From: Olavius algarvensis Delta 4 endosymbiont
Lineage (GTDB): Bacteria > Desulfobacterota > Desulfobacteria > Desulfobacterales > CAJINA01
Assembly: GCA_905176665.1 (NCBI GenBank)
Contig: CAJINA010000122.1
Location: 178,624 to 242,623, forward strand
Direction: 5' to 3'
DNA: 64,000 bases
Position 1 is the stretch's first letter. Each line of letters begins with the position of its first letter. The translations under genes and the position numbers were made by a program. Under the pieces are notes generated by a model that was not told the DNA's origin, ran no database searches, and worked only from the letters and a program-made list of their open reading frames with translations. This document shows positions 62,456-64,000 of this stretch, piece after piece.

Positions 62456-62896
62456 TTAGGCAGATTCTACCAAGATCATTCCATCTTTGCCACATTCAGC
62501 AGTAACACGTTGTATCAATTCATTAGATACAGATTTGTTGAACGCGTCTTTCTCATCCGCAGGAACACCAAATTCAAGAAAGAAACCCTCGAAACCCCTC
62601 GGAGACCAAGTAGTGATGAATCTGCTCTCTTCAGATGTATTGTTTCTAAAGGTATGGACCCCATTAGTAGGAATAATGAGACTTTCACCTTTGTCCAACG
62701 TATGCCATATCCCGTCATGTAGTATGTCTAATTGTCCGCTTATAATATGAAACAACTCTGGAGCATCTTTGTGATAATGAGGTGGGGGGCCAGGTACATT
62801 CGGAGTGGCAGACACCTCCAGTAGTGAATATTCTCCTATTGTTTCAACATATGTTACTTTATGTCCAAGTACCCAGAGGTGTTTATTTGCATTCAT
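62456..62896 (-). CDS. Single cupin-domain protein
   Basis: 146 residues from ATG 62896, chosen because GGAGG stands five bases upstream; an ATG at 62938 has no such site. Cupin motif 1 (PHYHKDAPELFHIISGQLD) and motif 2 (LIIPTNGVHTFRN) are present, so a metal-binding beta barrel is likely. It could be an isomerase, dioxygenase or ligand-binding protein; sequence alone does not decide. It is divergent from the TetR gene with a palindrome between them. AT-rich. Confidence 0.85.
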   Translation of the reverse strand: MNANKHLWVLGHKVTYVETIGEYSLLEVSATPNVPGPPPHYHKDAPELFHIISGQLDILHDGIWHTLDKGESLIIPTNGVHTFRNNTSEESRFITTWSPRGFEGFFLEFGVPADEKDAFNKSVSNELIQRVTAECGKDGMILVESA

Positions 62897-62943
62897 GTTA
62901 GCCTCCAGCATATCCATAAAAAGAACAGAATTTTTCATTTATG

Positions 62944-62957
62944 AGTCAATGTTGACT
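62944..62957. promoter_or_regulatory. Likely TetR operator between cupin and TetR genes
   Basis: AGTCAA-TG-TTGACT, a perfect inverted repeat. Its right half is the -35 element (TTGACT) of the TetR promoter, so binding there would block transcription of tetR and probably of the divergent cupin gene. Confidence 0.7.
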
Positions 62958-62980
62958 TTATGAGATAAAAGTAATATCAT
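62952..62980 (+). promoter_or_regulatory. Sigma-70-type promoter of the TetR gene
   Basis: TTGACT (62952-62957), 17-base spacer, TATCAT (62975-62980). The predicted transcript would start near 62987, at or almost at the ATG, so the mRNA could be leaderless or begin at a downstream ATG (62999). Confidence 0.7.
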
Positions 62981-62986
62981 GAAACC

Positions 62987-63604
62987 ATGATGTCAAGAAT
63001 GAGCTTAAAAAAAGGCCGTACCAATCAAAAACTAAGGACCCGCAAAGCCCTGCTTGAGGCTGCAAGTCTCTTAGTAAAAAAGGGGATCAATCCGACACTT
63101 GCAGACGTGGCTGAAGAAGCACTGGTCTCTAAAGCTACTGCATATCGTTACTTCCCGAGTCTGGATGCATTACTCTTGGAAGTTTCCTTAGATCAGAAGG
63201 TTGAAGCGCCAGAACATATTCTCCGTAATGTTGATGAATTGAATTTAGAAGAACGGGTTGCAAAAGTTCATGATTTTTTACACCAATTGGTCGTTCAAAA
63301 TGAACAACCGTTTAGGCTGTTCTTCCGCGCATCCATGGAGCAATGGCTGCAGTCTGAAGGAACCCCCGCAGCACCTATCCGTGGTGCTCGTAGGATTCCA
63401 ATACTTGAACTCGCCCTCGCACCATATAAAAAAAGTATGGACAGTAAAACCTATGATAAATTGTTGTATGCATTGAGTACAGTGGTCGGGATTGAACCAT
63501 TCATAGTATTAACTGACGTCTGCCAAATCGATCCGGAAAAAGGCCGCGACATAACAAGATGGGCCGTTAAGGCCTTAGTTGATGCAGCCTTAAAGCAAGA
63601 ATAA
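62987..63604 (+). CDS. TetR-family transcriptional regulator
   Basis: About 205 residues. The N-terminal helix-turn-helix region (RKALLEAASLLVKKG, VAEEALVSKATAYRYF) is typical of TetR; the C-terminal part is helical and ligand-binding. ATG 62987, 62990 and 62999 are all possible starts. Divergent from the cupin gene, whose promoter it probably controls through the palindrome at 62944. Low GC content relative to the rest. Confidence 0.9.
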   Translation: MMSRMSLKKGRTNQKLRTRKALLEAASLLVKKGINPTLADVAEEALVSKATAYRYFPSLDALLLEVSLDQKVEAPEHILRNVDELNLEERVAKVHDFLHQLVVQNEQPFRLFFRASMEQWLQSEGTPAAPIRGARRIPILELALAPYKKSMDSKTYDKLLYALSTVVGIEPFIVLTDVCQIDPEKGRDITRWAVKALVDAALKQE

Positions 63605-64000
63605 AAGGACATAAATCGGCGTGAAAGCAACTTGAGCCTTGGAGACCTCGTCAAGCACATGTCATAGGAAAAATATTACCGGGAATACCCAAGCACAACA
63701 ATGGTTCAAATCATGCAGGTATCTGCTATGTATCAAAGGTGTTGAAAATATTGTGGTATGCTCAAAACTGAGTGCGGCTGATACCTGAGATATCCATTTT
63801 ATATCACCCGAAAATTGTGAAATTTAATATATTGGCTTAGTGGCAAGATATGCCTAAGTTCGGACATTTCGAAATTACGGCGGCTTCTGACAGGGTAGAT
63901 ATTTAATTGAAAAAGTTAAGATCTTCCCAAACAGTTTGAGATAGACGATAAGCGCCATCCCTGGCCCCAAAAGAAGACCAGGGTATGGCGCGCGGTCGTC
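63605..64000. other. AT-rich right-end region without genes
   Basis: 396 bases. No supported frame on either strand. Near the edge GCGCCATCCCTGG (63952-63964) pairs with CCAGGGTATGGCGC (63978-63991): an imperfect 13-base hairpin that may be a terminator of a gene to the right or a palindromic repeat. Confidence 0.5.

Noticed and set aside
1..64000. tRNA, rRNA and CRISPR arrays
   Set aside because: I looked for cloverleaf-like TTCGANTC regions, conserved rRNA stretches and regularly spaced repeats in the gaps and found none that I could support.

Overview
The window looks like a piece of the chromosome of a complete-oxidising sulfate-reducing bacterium of the Desulfobacterota (Desulfobacterales-like). 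This is inferred from gene content: an hmcABCDEF transmembrane redox complex with a 16-haem cytochrome, Rrf2, large HdrA fusions, a QmoC-like membrane heterodisulfide reductase, many PAS histidine kinases and sigma-54 activators, and a large acyl-CoA catabolic block. No rRNA, tRNA, CRISPR array, phage or insertion-sequence gene was recognised.

Region 1 (1-13244, minus strand) is a redox block. A haem-type sensor kinase (10971-13244) and a receiver/kinase hybrid (9729-10895) lie upstream of an Rrf2 regulator and hmcA-B-C-D-E-F (8803 down to 2568). The run continues into an unknown protein, a double UspA protein, a lone receiver and a second receiver/kinase hybrid cut by the window edge. hmcD is only 43 codons long. 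Region 2 (13505-22406, plus strand) holds three ordinary genes and then a signalling run: receiver/kinase, PAS sigma-54 activator, a kinase with a Rossmann-like N-terminus, an NtrC-type regulator and an archaemetzincin. Two minus-strand Cys-rich genes follow, one with a GcvH-like fold that lacks the lipoyl lysine.

Region 3 (24187-38996, plus strand) is the most unusual part. Behind a sigma-54-type promoter come a lone receiver, an HdrC-HdrE-HdrC-HdrB membrane fusion, an HdrA with an NfnB/GltD-type oxidoreductase inserted, MvhD, an FrhB/FdhB-like iron-sulfur flavoprotein, and a double HdrA with a receiver domain inserted in its first half. The run ends with a second haem-type kinase and receiver/kinase pair, paralogous to the pair upstream of hmc. 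My reading is that both electron-transfer complexes are watched by the same kind of redox signalling module, and that in the Hdr complex the phosphorelay may reach the enzyme itself.

Region 4 (39331-46961) holds a cyclic-nucleotide-binding protein, an OmpR/kinase pair, a von Willebrand A protein, and a PAS sigma-54 activator divergent from a second UspA gene that has a clear sigma-54 promoter. Region 5 (47198-58694, plus strand) is a TetR-headed catabolic cluster resembling peroxisomal oxidation of branched or sterol-type acyl-CoAs: an MFE-2-like MaoC/SDR/SCP2 protein, an HMG-CoA-synthase-like/DUF35/SDR/SCP2 fusion, an SCP-x thiolase, a pair of acyl-CoA dehydrogenases, an AMACR-like family III protein and an SDR. 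Region 6 (59025-64000) carries two flavodoxin/ferredoxin EFR1 proteins, an old-yellow-enzyme relative and a divergent cupin/TetR pair. Its 60.2-61.1 kb and 62.4-64.0 kb parts are AT-richer than the rest. A palindromic intergenic element of about 140 bases occurs twice (8851 and 52798), with a possible half copy at 47838.
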